DNA of 64,000 bases from Clusia tigrina (Eukaryota; Arthropoda; Insecta; Diptera; Clusiidae): assembly GCA_920105625.2 (NCBI GenBank), contig OV050030.1, forward strand, positions 114,124,814-114,188,813. The letters run 5' to 3'. The notes under the pieces are model-generated. The model was not told where the DNA came from and did no database searches. It saw only the letters and a program-made list of their open reading frames with translations. Shown in pieces: positions 1 through 10,030 of this stretch. Position 1 is the first letter of the stretch, and every line of letters begins with the position of its first letter. The translations under genes and the position numbers were made by a program.

Positions 1-1357
1 GGGATGTGGGTTCTCATTACAATGCAAATTCTTTCCAAACCTAATTACTATCTGATTTCTATAGACATTTCAACATGTGGAATTAAATCACTATTATCCT
101 GCTCGGCACTATGCATTGTTGCTGCAGGTGAACTTGTGTCAGGACAACCCTCACTAGCTGTATCGGTCTCGGAATTGGATTCAGTTTCGGAACAATTGTG
201 TCCTTTGAGCAGACTCTGAACCATCCAAGGGGTTTAATTCTGTTTTCAGTCGAGAAAAAGGACCAACAACTAAATTAGACCTGCCAGGTTTGTAAATTAG
301 TTCACAGTTTTATTATTCACTTCTCACTTTCCATCGCTTTAGATTTGCATTGAAATTCCTATTACCTAAATTATATGTGAGAGGTTGGTGATCTGTATAA
401 ATGCGAATTCTCTTTGCCCCGTACAAACAGGAACTTAGATTATCTTCGGACCACACTATCGAAAACATCTGTTTTTCATTTGTAGCATAATTTTCTTCTG
501 TTTTATTCAAAGAACGTGAGATATAAGTGATAGATTTATATTTCCCTGGTTCACCCTGGGATAGAAGAGCTCCAATAGCATAATTCGACGCATCGATAGT
601 ATTATTTAAAGCCTGTTCGAAATCTGGGAAATCCAAAAGCTCAGAAGATATTAATGTGATATTTAAGTCATTAAATGCTGAAAGCGCTTCACTATCTAGG
701 GTTATGAGCACATTTTTGGATTGGTTAGCTTTAACTTGGGCTTTCTCGCCTCTTATAAGCTTGGCAGTGGTTTCGCGAGTTTAGCGTAGTCACGAATACA
801 TTTTCTGTAGTAGGACGTTATGTTTATAGCAGCAACCTTTTTTTGGATCTGCTCTTAATGATAAAAGGCCCTACGATGTAAACACGTATCCCAGGAATTC
901 AACTTCTCTTTTCAGGAAGTGCATCTGCTCCAAGTCTATTTTAAGATGCACATTCTGTAATTCTGAAAACACTGTCTCAACGTTATTTAGGTTCGTCAAT
1001 GTCATTACCAAAAACTATGATGTCATCAATATACACATAGCAAATGTTGCCTATATGTGGTTTTAGCACATCGTCTATCATTCTTTGGAATATAGCGGGT
1101 ACGTTTTTCAAACCAAATGGAAGACGGAGAAATTCATATTTTCCATTCATCGTGGAAAGTGCTGTTTTCTCTACGTCTGTAGTTTTCAAGGGAATTTGGT
1201 GAAAACCAGAAGTCAATTCTATTTCACTTTCCTTAGACTTGCAAGAGTGGAATTAATATCAGGGATTGGATATGCATCATCAATAGTGACTGAATTAAGA
1301 AGTTTATACTCAATTACCATTCTATATTGTTTCTCCACGGTTTCTTGGGTACCATTA
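1..1357 (-). pseudogene. pol: Ty3/gypsy pol remnant, inverted piece (RT to integrase region)
   Basis: Minus-strand fragment of a Ty3/gypsy polyprotein cut by the left edge of the window. The reverse-transcriptase palm is readable at 983-1216, including the YIDD catalytic box (CYVYIDDIIVFG) and the upstream FHQIPL and LPFGL motifs. The RNase H region follows at 313-711 (YISRSLNKTEENYATNEK, then YTDHQPLTY). Between them frames change and stops interrupt, so no enzyme can be made. The same family lies in plus orientation at 23500-25823, and bases 1-1357 are its inverted copy. It abuts the duplicated block at about 1358, in the middle of the RT region, which marks a rearrangement breakpoint rather than a natural element end. 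Confidence 0.9.
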
Positions 1358-1450
1358 CATCCACCTTACTAGAGATTTATCGCTATTTGTAGAAGGAGGT
1401 GAAAAATTTACGACCTATGGAGCTACTTTATATAGCGGTGGTCCGCTATA

Positions 1451-1481
<31 letters not shown>
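1451..1481. repeat. ATT trinucleotide microsatellite
   Basis: About ten uninterrupted ATT units. The corresponding tract in copy II is at 25917-25948. Confidence 0.97.
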
Positions 1482-1484
<3 letters not shown>

Positions 1485-1596
1485 CTTACACCATAATTAA
1501 TAATGAGTGCAAGGTGTTGGAGGAATGAGTACTAGCTACAGAGGCTTTCGACTCGAAGAGAAAAGGATTTTATAGAAAGAAGCATTTTGGAGACCA

Positions 1597-1671
1597 TGCC
1601 CGTGGCAGGATTTGAACCTGCGACCCTCCGGGTGCGAGTCTAGCATGCTTACCACTAGGCCAAAGAGGGTG
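1597..1671 (-). tRNA. tRNA-like sequence, degenerate
   Basis: On the minus strand an A-box match (TGGCCTAGTGG, 1652-1662) and a perfect B-box match (GGTTCAAATCC, 1608-1618) stand at tRNA spacing. The T arm pairs fully (GCAGG/CCTGC). The 5' and 3' acceptor strands do not pair, and the anticodon stem with a CGC anticodon is mostly mismatched. I therefore read it as a tRNA pseudogene or a tRNA-derived polymerase III promoter rather than a working tRNA. It lies about 140 bp upstream of the TATA box of the neighbouring ORF, in opposite orientation, and is kept in copy II with one C/T change. Confidence 0.6.
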
Positions 1672-1807
1672 GAGGAGCTTATGCGGTGCCTATGTAATTC
1701 ATTTTGTTGAATAATCTATCGAAGTTAAAGGGAAAACGTACTCGAGTCAGAAGGTCACTAACCTGCAGGTACTACCATACGTGATGACAAATATTTAAAG
1801 CACAGGC

Positions 1808-1814
1808 TATAAAA
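1808..1814 (+). promoter_or_regulatory. candidate TATA box of the 66-codon ORF
   Basis: TATAAAA stands 24 bp before the ATG at 1838. That spacing would put a start site only a few bases from the ATG, so either the leader is very short or the match is fortuitous. Confidence 0.3.
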
Positions 1815-1837
1815 TTGACGTTGAATTTGTGCACGAG

Positions 1838-2038
1838 ATGAGTGAGAAAACCATCGCTTATTTGGGGGACTTGACTACAAACCTTCGAGCTTTTACGCTA
1901 GGAGACATCATCACCTTCCTGGGGTTTGGCGTTATGATATTCTTCATATGGAAAAAATTATACGGCAGGATCATTATTCCGGTTATTAATATGCGATCAT
2001 TTACTCCTGACGTCCATCGACCACAGCAGCTACCTTGA
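1838..2038 (+). CDS. 66-aa putative single-pass membrane protein ORF (copy I)
   Basis: The first ATG gives a 66-residue frame beginning MSEKTIAYLG. Residues about 22-42 form one hydrophobic segment (IITFLGFGVMIFFIW) followed by a basic KKLYGR stretch, the pattern of a small single-span membrane protein with a cytoplasmic basic edge. A TATA-like box precedes it. I recognise no family. The second copy of the block retains the whole frame with one residue changed (M to V). Since the surrounding non-coding DNA is equally conserved between the copies, this is not evidence of selection. It could be a real microprotein gene, an exon of something larger, or a chance ORF. Confidence 0.35.
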   Translation: MSEKTIAYLGDLTTNLRAFTLGDIITFLGFGVMIFFIWKKLYGRIIIPVINMRSFTPDVHRPQQLP

Positions 2039-2667
2039 TCTACGGGACGTAGACACGCCGCAGGTCCCGCCACTTTATTAATTACGCCACATTGTGAAAT
2101 CTACCTCAATGTGACTTATACGAAATGGATGACGTTGCACACGTGCCGCCCTGCAAATATACAAGTATGCGCATACATGCTGCAGATAAGCGCCAGCCAC
2201 TACAGGCACAACGTGTGAATATCTTACGGGTGCGCGAGATACGTGATCTATGATCTTTGGATCTTAAATCGAACTCAATTAAAACTTCAGTTTTTTAATT
2301 CTAAGATTTGATTTATTAAACCTTGTCTATCGAGTGTATTCTTAAGACTAACTATATTTTTTAAATACATTTATTTCTGTTCATATAAAAATGCTTTCTA
2401 AGCACAAGCAGCGGAAACGTTCAACGAAGTTTTTTATTGATTTAAATATATATATGTATATGTATTTTTATTATAGTTATTAATTAATGAATATTACAGC
2501 TTGTGTTTAGCTTAATTTTATTGCTTAATAAATGTTACATCCTTAGTTTAACTAATATAATAGCTAATATACTTAGTGTAATTAATATTACAGTTAATAT
2601 CCTTAGTTTAATTAATATTAAAGTTATTACCCCAAGTTTAATTAATATTACAGCTGTCTTAGTTAAT

Positions 2668-3080
2668 ATGCAAGTCCCAGGAAGAGTCGATGAAAACCAC
2701 AAACTCCTGGCTCTGTCTATGTTAGTATGCAAGTCCCAGAGAGAGTCGGTGAAAACCATAAACTCCTGGCTCTGTCTTAGTTAATATGCAAGTCCCAGGA
2801 AGAGTCGGTGAAAACAATAAACTCCTGGCTCTGTCTATGTTAGTATGCAAGTCCCAGGAAGAGTCGGTGGTAACCACAAACTCCTGGCTCTGTCTTAGTT
2901 AATATGCAAGTCCCAGGAAGAGTCGTTGAAAACCATAAACTCCTGGCTCTGTCTATGTTAGTATGCAAGTCCCAGGAAGAGTCGGTGAAAACCATAAACT
3001 CCTGGCTCTGTCTATGTTAGTATGCAAGTCCCAGGAAGAGTCGGTGAAAACCATAAACTCCTGACTCTGTCTATGTTACT
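2668..3080. repeat. 59-bp minisatellite, seven units
   Basis: Seven head-to-tail 59-bp units, each beginning ATGCAAGTCCCAGG and ending in CTCCTGGCTCTGTC. Two linker versions, TTAGTTAAT and ATGTTAGT, alternate for most of the array, so the underlying period is partly 118 bp. Unit boundaries repeat exactly every 59 bp (2668, 2727, 2786 and so on). Copy II has the same unit number. Confidence 0.95.
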
Positions 3081-3824
3081 ATGCAATTATAAATAGCATT
3101 TAAGTATACCTTTCATTGCTGCTGATGTCGACGATGGTAGAAGTAAGTAACTTCGTTGACTGTTGCTTCAGAAAAACCCCTAGTTCTTGGTGGTGGCTGC
3201 TTTTATAGGCCAGCCGCAGAGTACAGGAACCGTTAAATTTGAAAAAGCCGTTAAATTCAAAATAATTAATCATTATTTTTGTTCTCGACGCGACCGATAC
3301 ATCGCCAAATCTCATGTGATTCTCCTCTCACTCGTGTATTGGTTTCGTTGAAAAGCCGTTAAATTCAAAACAGCTCAATTCGCCGCTTGTATTAATGTAC
3401 TATGTACATTATTAGGTACTGAGTAAGCGCTCCTGTTTTCGCCGTGGTTTTAATTGGCGCGATTGGTATGAGAGCTGGGTGTTTTCCGCCTATGTTCTCC
3501 TATTATTGTTGGTAGAATTTCTATGCTAGTGAGTGTGAATGCGTTTTGAGTGATCTAGGGTGGGAGGTAACTTTTGATTTTAGCATTCTTCAGGGTGAGT
3601 TATTTTTTAAGCACTAGGCCCCTATGCTAAATGCACATCTTTGATGCATTATACGCTATTTAGGTGTGTGTGTGTGATGAAAATACTTGCACTAGTATTT
3701 TTCATCTTCACAGTCTATGGTATTTATTTGCGTTTTTACATCATATATTAAATCACAATTGTTAGAAAAGACACAATGTGTGCTTAATTTTAGTTCTTTC
3801 AAGTTTTTTTCTTGTTGGTATGTA

Positions 3825-4432
3825 TACGACTTATTCTGTATGCTTACTAGTTGCATCGTATTCGCTAACTAGTTATTCTGAAGTTTTGGCCTTTAGTAAT
3901 GGGTGCTATTAGAATTACTTTGGTTTGTATGAAGTGAGTTGGTATTTTAATTGCAATTATTAGTGCATCGTTATGGAACATTACCCCCGGTTTGATTAAT
4001 TTAATTTTATAAAAGTCAATGCTATATTTGCCTATTTCTTCGGTGGTTAGTATTGATGGATGTAGTAAGTTATATCTAGTATATGCTATCGTGCTATCGA
4101 GTATATCGTCTATTTTATCTTGTAAAAATTTTAGTTTTATAATTTGGTCGTCAAACATTATATTACTTCTAATATCATTGTCGTGGGTTCGAATGGTGTT
4201 GACATATTGTTTTATTTTTTTCGATAATCTTGTATTGTTGCTTTAAGTATGTTTATAGATTCAGTCATTCAAGACAGTGTTATTATTAACTTGTTTATTT
4301 GTGGTTTCTATAGCTTGGTGACTATTGATCTGGTTAAGTTTTAAATCTTCGAGTATGTTTTCTCGTTTTTCGTGGGCCATTATGCCAAATAACCATTTAT
4401 ATCACGTACCGACAACATTCAACAATCTACGT
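3825..4432 (-). pseudogene. env: errantivirus env fragment, copy I
   Basis: Minus-strand remnant of the fusion-protein-like envelope of an insect errantivirus. The YKWLFG motif typical of the region behind the fusion peptide follows the junction with the LINE. Downstream a 97-residue open stretch at 3865-4158 carries the characteristic block with LLHPSIL, IDFYKIKLIK and TKVILIAPI. Signal peptide, receptor-binding part and transmembrane anchor are absent, and stops interrupt the frame. Directly upstream on the minus strand it is fused to a Jockey RT. The same fusion point occurs at 44722, so the chimera existed before the block was duplicated. Confidence 0.75.
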
Positions 4433-5330
4433 TTGTGGACGTTTCCAGGCATTAACTTTTTAAGTTTGTATAAGAGCCCCTCGTGCCATATATTGTCAAA
4501 ATCATGAGTTATATCCAGGAAGACTGCTGGGCAATTTTCTTTATTTTCGAATAACTTCTTAATAATCGAGACAATGCGATGCACTTGTTCTATCGTGCTA
4601 TGATGTTTTCTGAAGCCAAACTGGTGTTGAGGGATCATTTGCCCATCTGTTATTATAGGGGATATTGCCTTAACAATCAGTTTTTCAAATATTCTCGAAA
4701 GCAGAGGTAGGAGGCTGAGAGGCCTGTAAGACGACACGAGCGTATGGTCTTTTCCGGGTTTCGCTACCATAATGATTTTGGACATTTTCCAGTCTATTGG
4801 GTAATAGTCGAATCGAAAGATAGCGTTGAAGAGATGCACTAAACGAATACAAGCTGAATGGCGTAGTTCTTTTATCATCCTACCTGTTATTTGGTCATGT
4901 CCGGGGCTTTTTTAATGTTTAGGTCTTTGTACACCGCTTGAAATACATTTTTCTTTTTTATTACGAGAGGTATTTGTGTGTGCTTCGAAATCAAAGTCGA
5001 AAGTGGAAGCTCGTTGTTGGCGGATTTGGGGTGAAAACTCCATTAAGGTGGCTAGCGAACAGAGTACCCTTTTCACTGCAACTTCTGGCCCAGGTTCCGT
5101 CACTTAAACGTAGAGGCGGGTCGGTGAGGACGAAACGCTTCAAGTTTCTCGCTGCTCTCCACAAGGAATAATCAGTAGATATAGTGGGGGATAAGTTTTC
5201 AAGATACTGTTGAAGTTCTTTCACTTTTGTCGCTTTAAGGATCGTTCTAAGCTTCCTGGAGCAGCATGACAGTTGATTTTTAAGATTTGGTGATCTGGAT
5301 TGTTGCCATTTCCTTCTCAGATTCCTTTTC
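4433..5330 (-). pseudogene. Jockey ORF2, linker and N-terminal RT, broken
   Basis: Part of the LINE ORF2 behind the endonuclease. The RT blocks with PISLLPLLSRIFEKL-like and HQFGFRKHHSTIEQV motifs and the first catalytic Asp region (AVFLDITHDFDNIWH) are readable at 4433-4878. The FADD-containing part and everything after it are lost at the env junction. Frames shift at about 4905, and again between 5230 and 5340, so at least three pieces would have to be joined. The piece at 4991-5224 encodes the linker between endonuclease and RT. Confidence 0.8.
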
Positions 5331-5337
5331 TGTTTAA

Positions 5338-6209
5338 CTAGATCTTCGATCCCATTAGAAGAGAAGATTGAGGTTCTAATTCTGCATTGGTTTTTTTTAC
5401 AGGAGTAGCTACTTTAGCTCCTAATAGCATCAGCTGATTTAATGTTTTGATCGCATAATCTATATCATGGGAGTTTGTCAGTTTCCAGTCATGCTGAAGG
5501 TGAGTACTTATGAATTTTTTGTAGTTTATCCAATTGGTAAATTTATTATGCAGCATTAAATGTGAATCTGGTGGGGGTGTAATAGTGGAGCTGATTTTGA
5601 TTGTTGTTGGAGAGTGGTCTGAGTATAGATCATAGCACGGTTTCGCAGATATGTTCGATCTAGCAAGAACTTTGAATATTCGAAAATCGATCAGATCTGG
5701 TTTTTTCCGCCTGTCGGAGGGCCAGTGTGTTGTCTGATTGAAAGATACTATGTCCAGGCCAAGTTTGCTGACAACCGACCATAGTTTTCTGCCTTTGGGT
5801 GTGATCAGGCGGGAACCCAAATATGTGTGTTTCGCATTGAAGTCCCCGGCAACTATGAATTTAGTCCCGAGGGATGCAAAAAAGTCGTTGTATCTGTTAT
5901 ACTGAACTACGTTGTGACTAATAAATTAATGATGTACTCTTCAATGCATATAGACGTTGCATGCAAATACTCTTTAATGAAGCTGGTTAGTGAATGGTGT
6001 TTTATTCTGCTTTTTATTAGTATTGCGGTACCTTCACAGGCTTTGTCTTGAGGATTGTTTGTGGTATACAGTTTGTAGTGCGGGATTTTAAAACTATTTT
6101 TTTCTGTGAAATGTGTTTCTGAAATAAGCATAATGTCTATTTGATGGATGTTTAGAAAGTGAATTAATTCTAATTGGTGTATCTTAAGCCGTTTGCGTTT
6201 CAATGGCAA
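5338..6209 (-). pseudogene. Jockey ORF2 endonuclease domain, broken
   Basis: APE-like endonuclease that would nick the target to prime reverse transcription. The LISETHF motif with the catalytic Glu is at the N-terminal end and the YSDHSPT motif with the catalytic His lies in the 160-residue piece at 5338-5820. Compared with copy 2, bases are missing near 5895-5905, which shifts the frame. The N-terminus also differs from copy 2 just after the start. The enzyme is therefore inactive in this copy. Confidence 0.85.
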
Positions 6210-6222
6210 AGTTTGATCGAGC

Positions 6223-7865
6223 TCATGGTTTGGATAAAAGGGTTTGTAGTAGAAGGGATTGGTTTCTAATCATTTCCTGCATCGAGACATGACCTGTGTC
6301 ATGGACTAGTGATTTGAGTGAGTTCTTTACTGAATTTGGTAGCTCGGTTTGGGCTTGGATATTTGCGGCTTCGAGCTGGGTGGTATTTTTTACTATACTT
6401 GCATATGATGCCAGTTGAGGTTGCAATGGTCGTGCAGAATGGGTTGTATTAGAAGTAGTGATCGCTCAGTGTAAGCTGAAGTCTTTTTGTTGCTGTTTTG
6501 ACCTATGTTATTGGAATATTTTTGTTTCACGGTGCTGTACACGGCGAAATCTCTATAATTCGCAGTGTGGTTTCCGCCACAATTGCTGCATTTCTTCACT
6601 GATACATCCATTTTATTAGATGTACACTTGGATGAAATGTGTAGATCTCCGCAGATGATACAAACACTACGTAGAGTGCAGTAAGACTTAGTGTGCCCAA
6701 ATTCTTGGCAATTTGTGCACTGAACAGGGCCTTTGCGTTTATGAGGCTCTTCTACCGTTATTTTTCGTTGCATTAGGTAGCGCATGTTGTAAATGGAATG
6801 AGCTTCTTCATGTTTGGGTTTCTTTAGCTCTGGTTCTAATTCGAGCCGAAGCAGTGGCTGCGGTACATTATTCCGGCTTTTTATGTTGAATACCGATTTA
6901 GTGTTATAACCAACTTCAATTAGTGCATCTTTGATTTCGTCGGAGGCAACGCTTGGCTCGATACCTCTGATAACTACTGTTAACCCTTTACTACCCTTTA
7001 GTTGGTAAGTGTAATAGTTTTGCTTATTCATGTCGAGGAAGTTAACAACCTTGCGGTAATTATTTTCGGAGTAACTACTAATTTGAATTAGATTTTTCAC
7101 TAAAGCAGCTGAACTTTTTTCTCGGAGGTAAATGGGTGGCGGCCTAAAGGATTTCGATGGAACCACCTTATCATCATCGTTGCTAAGTAAATCAAATCGA
7201 TTTGTATTGGATCCGTAATCAGTCTTTAGAAGTTTTGTAACTTTATTTGGTTTGGCAGATTTTGGGCTACGTTTTCGTTTTATGACTTCTATGTAACGGT
7301 CCATACCAGTTTGGATTTTACTATTTATCTCATTTCCTACTGGGTGTTGAGTTTTCGGTGCTGGAATCGACTCCATATTTCCTACTGGGTATTGTGTATT
7401 GAGAGAGCTTGTAATCTGAGAGCAAGATTTAGATGGTTCCATTTGTGTTTGGATGTGAGAGCAGAGAGTAGTATTGTTCGTACACACGCTTTGGTTGTTT
7501 TTTTTTTTGTTTGCTACTGTTGATTTTGCAAGCGCAACTAATTTGGAAGTGCTTACTAGTTGTTGTGGCTGTTCATACGCAGTCTTTGTAGAAATCTGGG
7601 GTTGAGTACTTTGATAGTTTGCACAAGCTGGACTTACCAAGGTAGGTGATTGCGGCTGGTTAATATGTGCACTTCCAGCTCGGGCTGCACGAGCTAATGA
7701 AGTCGCAGTTGCTTGTAGCGAGGGTGGGGTATACATGGGATTCACTGATTTTGAGTTATCCATATCTGATGATTGGGTACCACTGAGTATTTTCTCCTTT
7801 ATGCCTTCAGAGAGAGCGACCGTTTGTTGAGACGGTATGCGCTCCCTCGGGGGGGATCGTAACAT
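6223..7865 (-). pseudogene. gag: Jockey ORF1 (gag-like RNA-binding protein)
   Basis: Starts at an ATG (7863-7865) and runs for 490 residues to 6393, the most complete ORF1 in the window. The order is a low-complexity Gln/Ser/Thr-rich N-terminal half, a pre-zinc-finger domain (KGLTVVIRGIEP), then three CCHC knuckles (CTNCQEFGHTKSYC; CIICGDLHISSKC; CSNCGGNH with a non-standard end). The protein would coat LINE RNA. The frame is lost just after the knuckles near 6460; the C-terminal tail (LASYASIVKN) continues in another frame to 6223. All three copies share that same break. Copy 1 alone lacks about 65 bp near 7075, and this deletion happens to keep its frame open. Confidence 0.85.
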
Positions 7866-8059
7866 ATTAATTTTGCGAACTTTTATAAAATGATTACTGT
7901 TTCACTTATTTTAAATGAGACCAACTATTTAATATTTGAATTTAATATACATTTTCTCAATCAATCTGTAAGCCAAGTGGCAGCGTCTTTTCGCTTATTT
8001 TTGTTATTAATATTAATTTTTGTTATTAATAATAATGAAAATTGTGAAAACTATTAAAT
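7866..8059. other. AT-rich flank of the Jockey LINE, no gene seen
   Basis: The part next to ORF1 is the presumed LINE 5' UTR; the remainder is AT-rich with a TTATTAATATTAAT motif. I see no reading frame or signal. Confidence 0.5.
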
Positions 8060-8357
8060 TTGACTAGAGCGTCAAAAACGTGTTTACTCCGCGAGAGGAT
8101 AATGCTCACTATCTCAATAAGTTTATTTCATTACCTTTATTTAAAATTGATCAAATCTGCAGTCGATTTTGGCTTGGTGCGCTTATTTCGGTTACGGGAT
8201 TATTTACTGCATCGGCGACTTGGGGAGCTTGTTGAATATAGTATACGGTTATGTAGTTTACGACATGAAGATATTCCACACACTCTCGTTTTGAGAAACA
8301 TGATGCAACGTTGTGGCCTGGCAGAAGGCAAAAAAAGCAAAGGCGGTTAGCTTTCAC
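8060..8357 (-). pseudogene. gag: BEL/Pao gag zinc-knuckle scrap
   Basis: On the minus strand the peptide RLCFFCLLPGHNVASCFSKREC is a CCHC knuckle followed by a second Cys/His cluster (RVCG...HN..LH type) in a shifted frame. This arrangement is characteristic of the end of BEL/Pao Gag just before the protease. Nothing else of the element remains next to it. The assignment rests on this short motif pair. Confidence 0.55.
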
Positions 8358-8640
8358 AGTGTCCCATTTCCCGGATATGGTTAAATTTTGGAATTAAGGA
8401 CACTAATTCACACGGGGATAGGCTTGGCAACACTAGTACTTTGCTTTTGTCTTGTTCTCAGCAATGGCGTATACTGGCTTGTAGGATTTATTTCTTTTGT
8501 CGGTGTATCTGTGTATTTTACACTTAATTTTCAACAGTATTTATATGTATATGAAAATGAATATGGGTAGGTATATATATGTGCATGTATATGTTTATGT
8601 ATATGTATATTTATATGTATTTGTACAGGTGTATGTATAT
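8358..8640. repeat. non-genic flank ending in a TATG-type microsatellite
   Basis: Bases 8358-8540 contain nothing I can name. From about 8546 the sequence is an impure TATATG/TATG microsatellite. It is the left half of a tract whose right half is at 12694-12850, split by the R1 LINE. Confidence 0.8.
8626..8640. repeat. 15-bp target-site duplication (left) of the R1 LINE
   Basis: CAGGTGTATGTATAT occurs here and again exactly at 12694-12708, bracketing the LINE. Confidence 0.9.
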
Positions 8641-8848
8641 TTTTTATTTTTTTCTATTTATTTATTTTTTATTGTTTCGGAGGTGGAAATCTGCAAACAG
8701 ACACTGGGCGCTCTCGCACCAGTAGTGTGGGGCTCTTACCCACTAAAACCACCTCCTCAGACGCCTCCCAGACTGTACATAGCCGTTAAGCAATCCTTCG
8801 TCTCGGAGTGGGTTGGTCAACGGAGCCCTCCTATTGATTCCCTGAACG

Positions 8849-10030
8849 TCACCGCCACTCCAAGTGGCGGAGGTCTCGCATAATTGCGGCCGAGGTATCA
8901 CACACTACGTCCCATTTCTCCGGGCACTCGAGCATATAGTGCACGAGGTTGTTCGGTGTCACAGGTTCTCCGCAGACTCTTTGCAGTACCGCTCTGGCAT
9001 CGCTGTATAGTGGACATGAAAAAAGGACATGTTCCACGTCCTTGGGCTCCGTGCCTCCACAATTATCGCAGCAGGGGGATTCCTCCAGCCGGAATCTGTG
9101 TAGGTACGCCCGGAAACCTCCGTGCCCGGTCAGCAGCTGTGTGACGTGATAGTTCACCTCGCCATGCGACCTATCCATCCAGCGTTGGAGATCAGGGATC
9201 AACCTCCTCGTCCAACGGCCCTTTTCGGATGCATCCCATCGGGCTTGCCGCTCCTGTATGGTGCTTTGCCTAATGCCTGCTACTCGATCTTCCGCACTCA
9301 GCTCGTGCGTACTTTCGCCGTAGTATAGGCTACACGCCTCCTTGGCCAGCAGGTCCAGCGGGATCATACCGGCTATCACCAGCGCGGCGTCTGCAGACAC
9401 AGTACGGTGTGCTGAGATCGTGCGGAGGGCACATCTCCTATACGCAGCCTCTATGGTGCGAACGTAGGCCTTTACGCTCGACTTCTCAGCCCATATCGAC
9501 GCTCCATACAGGATTCTGGATTTGACGACCCCTGAGATGAGCCGTCTTTTCCATTGCCGTGGCCCTCCGAGGTTTGGCATTATCCGGCAGAGCTGGGAAC
9601 AGGACCGCGCTGCCTTTTCACCTAATCGCCGAAAGTGCTCCTTGAACATCAGTCTTGCGTCAATCCAGACGCCTAGGTACTTGAGATGTGGGGTCGTGGT
9701 AATGGTGCTGTCACCAACCCTTATCTCCACCACCTCATGTACCTTTCGACCTGACACAAGGAGAGCCTCCGTTTTGTGCTCTGCCAGCTTCAGTCCATCA
9801 TCCGCCAGCCATCTTCCAACAGTTGCCACTGTGTGATTGGCCTCTGCTATTACCTCCTCCAGGTGTTTCGCCATGGTCACTAGCGCTATGTCTTTCGCAT
9901 ATCCGATTATTTTAACGTAATCGGGTACCCGTATGCGGAGAATGCCATCGTACATAACGTTCCAGAGAAGTGGCCCCACTACAGACCCCAGGGGAACTCC
10001 TGGTGGGAATTCCATCTGGGCCAGGTGCCT
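8849..10030 (-). pseudogene. pol: R1 LINE RT (C-terminal half) and C-terminal domain
   Basis: An open frame of about 390 residues. It starts in the RT palm at GVPLGSVVGPLLWN (normally PQGS) and includes the active-site box, here YAKD instead of YADD: one catalytic Asp is replaced by Lys. The thumb region (LKYLGVWIDARL) follows. The C-terminus has the CCHC-type motif CDNCGGTEPKDVEHVLFSC typical of R1-like ORF2. A deletion at about 10025 fuses PGPDGIP directly to PGVP, removing the first catalytic Asp. It cannot be an active RT. Confidence 0.9.

Larger units (their letters stand above)
1358..3824. repeat. 2.5 kb duplicated block, copy I
   Basis: Direct copy of 25824-28418, nearly identical by eye along its length. 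From left to right it holds an ATT microsatellite, a minus-strand tRNA-like sequence, a TATA box with a 66-codon ORF, AT-rich sequence with a short repeated ATTAATATTA motif (2500-2660), a 59-bp minisatellite, and an unremarkable stretch (3096-3824) in which I see only an imperfect hairpin near 3670-3710. No transposase, RT, LTR or terminal inverted repeat is visible. The right end preserves the sequence TGTA at 3821-3824, the empty target of the errantivirus inserted in copy II. The nature of the block is unknown. Confidence 0.8.
4433..7990 (-). mobile_element. Jockey-clade LINE, copy 1 (3' truncated)
   Basis: Non-LTR retrotransposon with a Jockey-type gag-like ORF1 (three zinc knuckles) and an ORF2 with APE-type endonuclease followed by RT. 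The 3' end is missing: the RT stops in its middle at the env junction, so there is no poly(A) tail. About 130 bp upstream of the ORF1 ATG can be taken as 5' UTR; its exact beginning is not visible. Two relatives are present, at 18530-23500 (with intact 3' end) and split over 44723-44849 and 49254-52195. Confidence 0.85.

Noticed and set aside
1597..1671. Functional tRNA gene
   Set aside because: Acceptor and anticodon stems do not pair despite good A and B boxes.
2668..3080. 59-bp repeats as a CRISPR array
   Set aside because: Units are head-to-tail without unique spacers, in a eukaryotic transposon context.
3100..3315. 71-79 codon minus-strand frame in both blocks (3100-3315 and 27568-27807)
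   Set aside because: It is interrupted or altered by an insertion in one copy, has no motif, and runs over the 108-bp repeat; likely chance.
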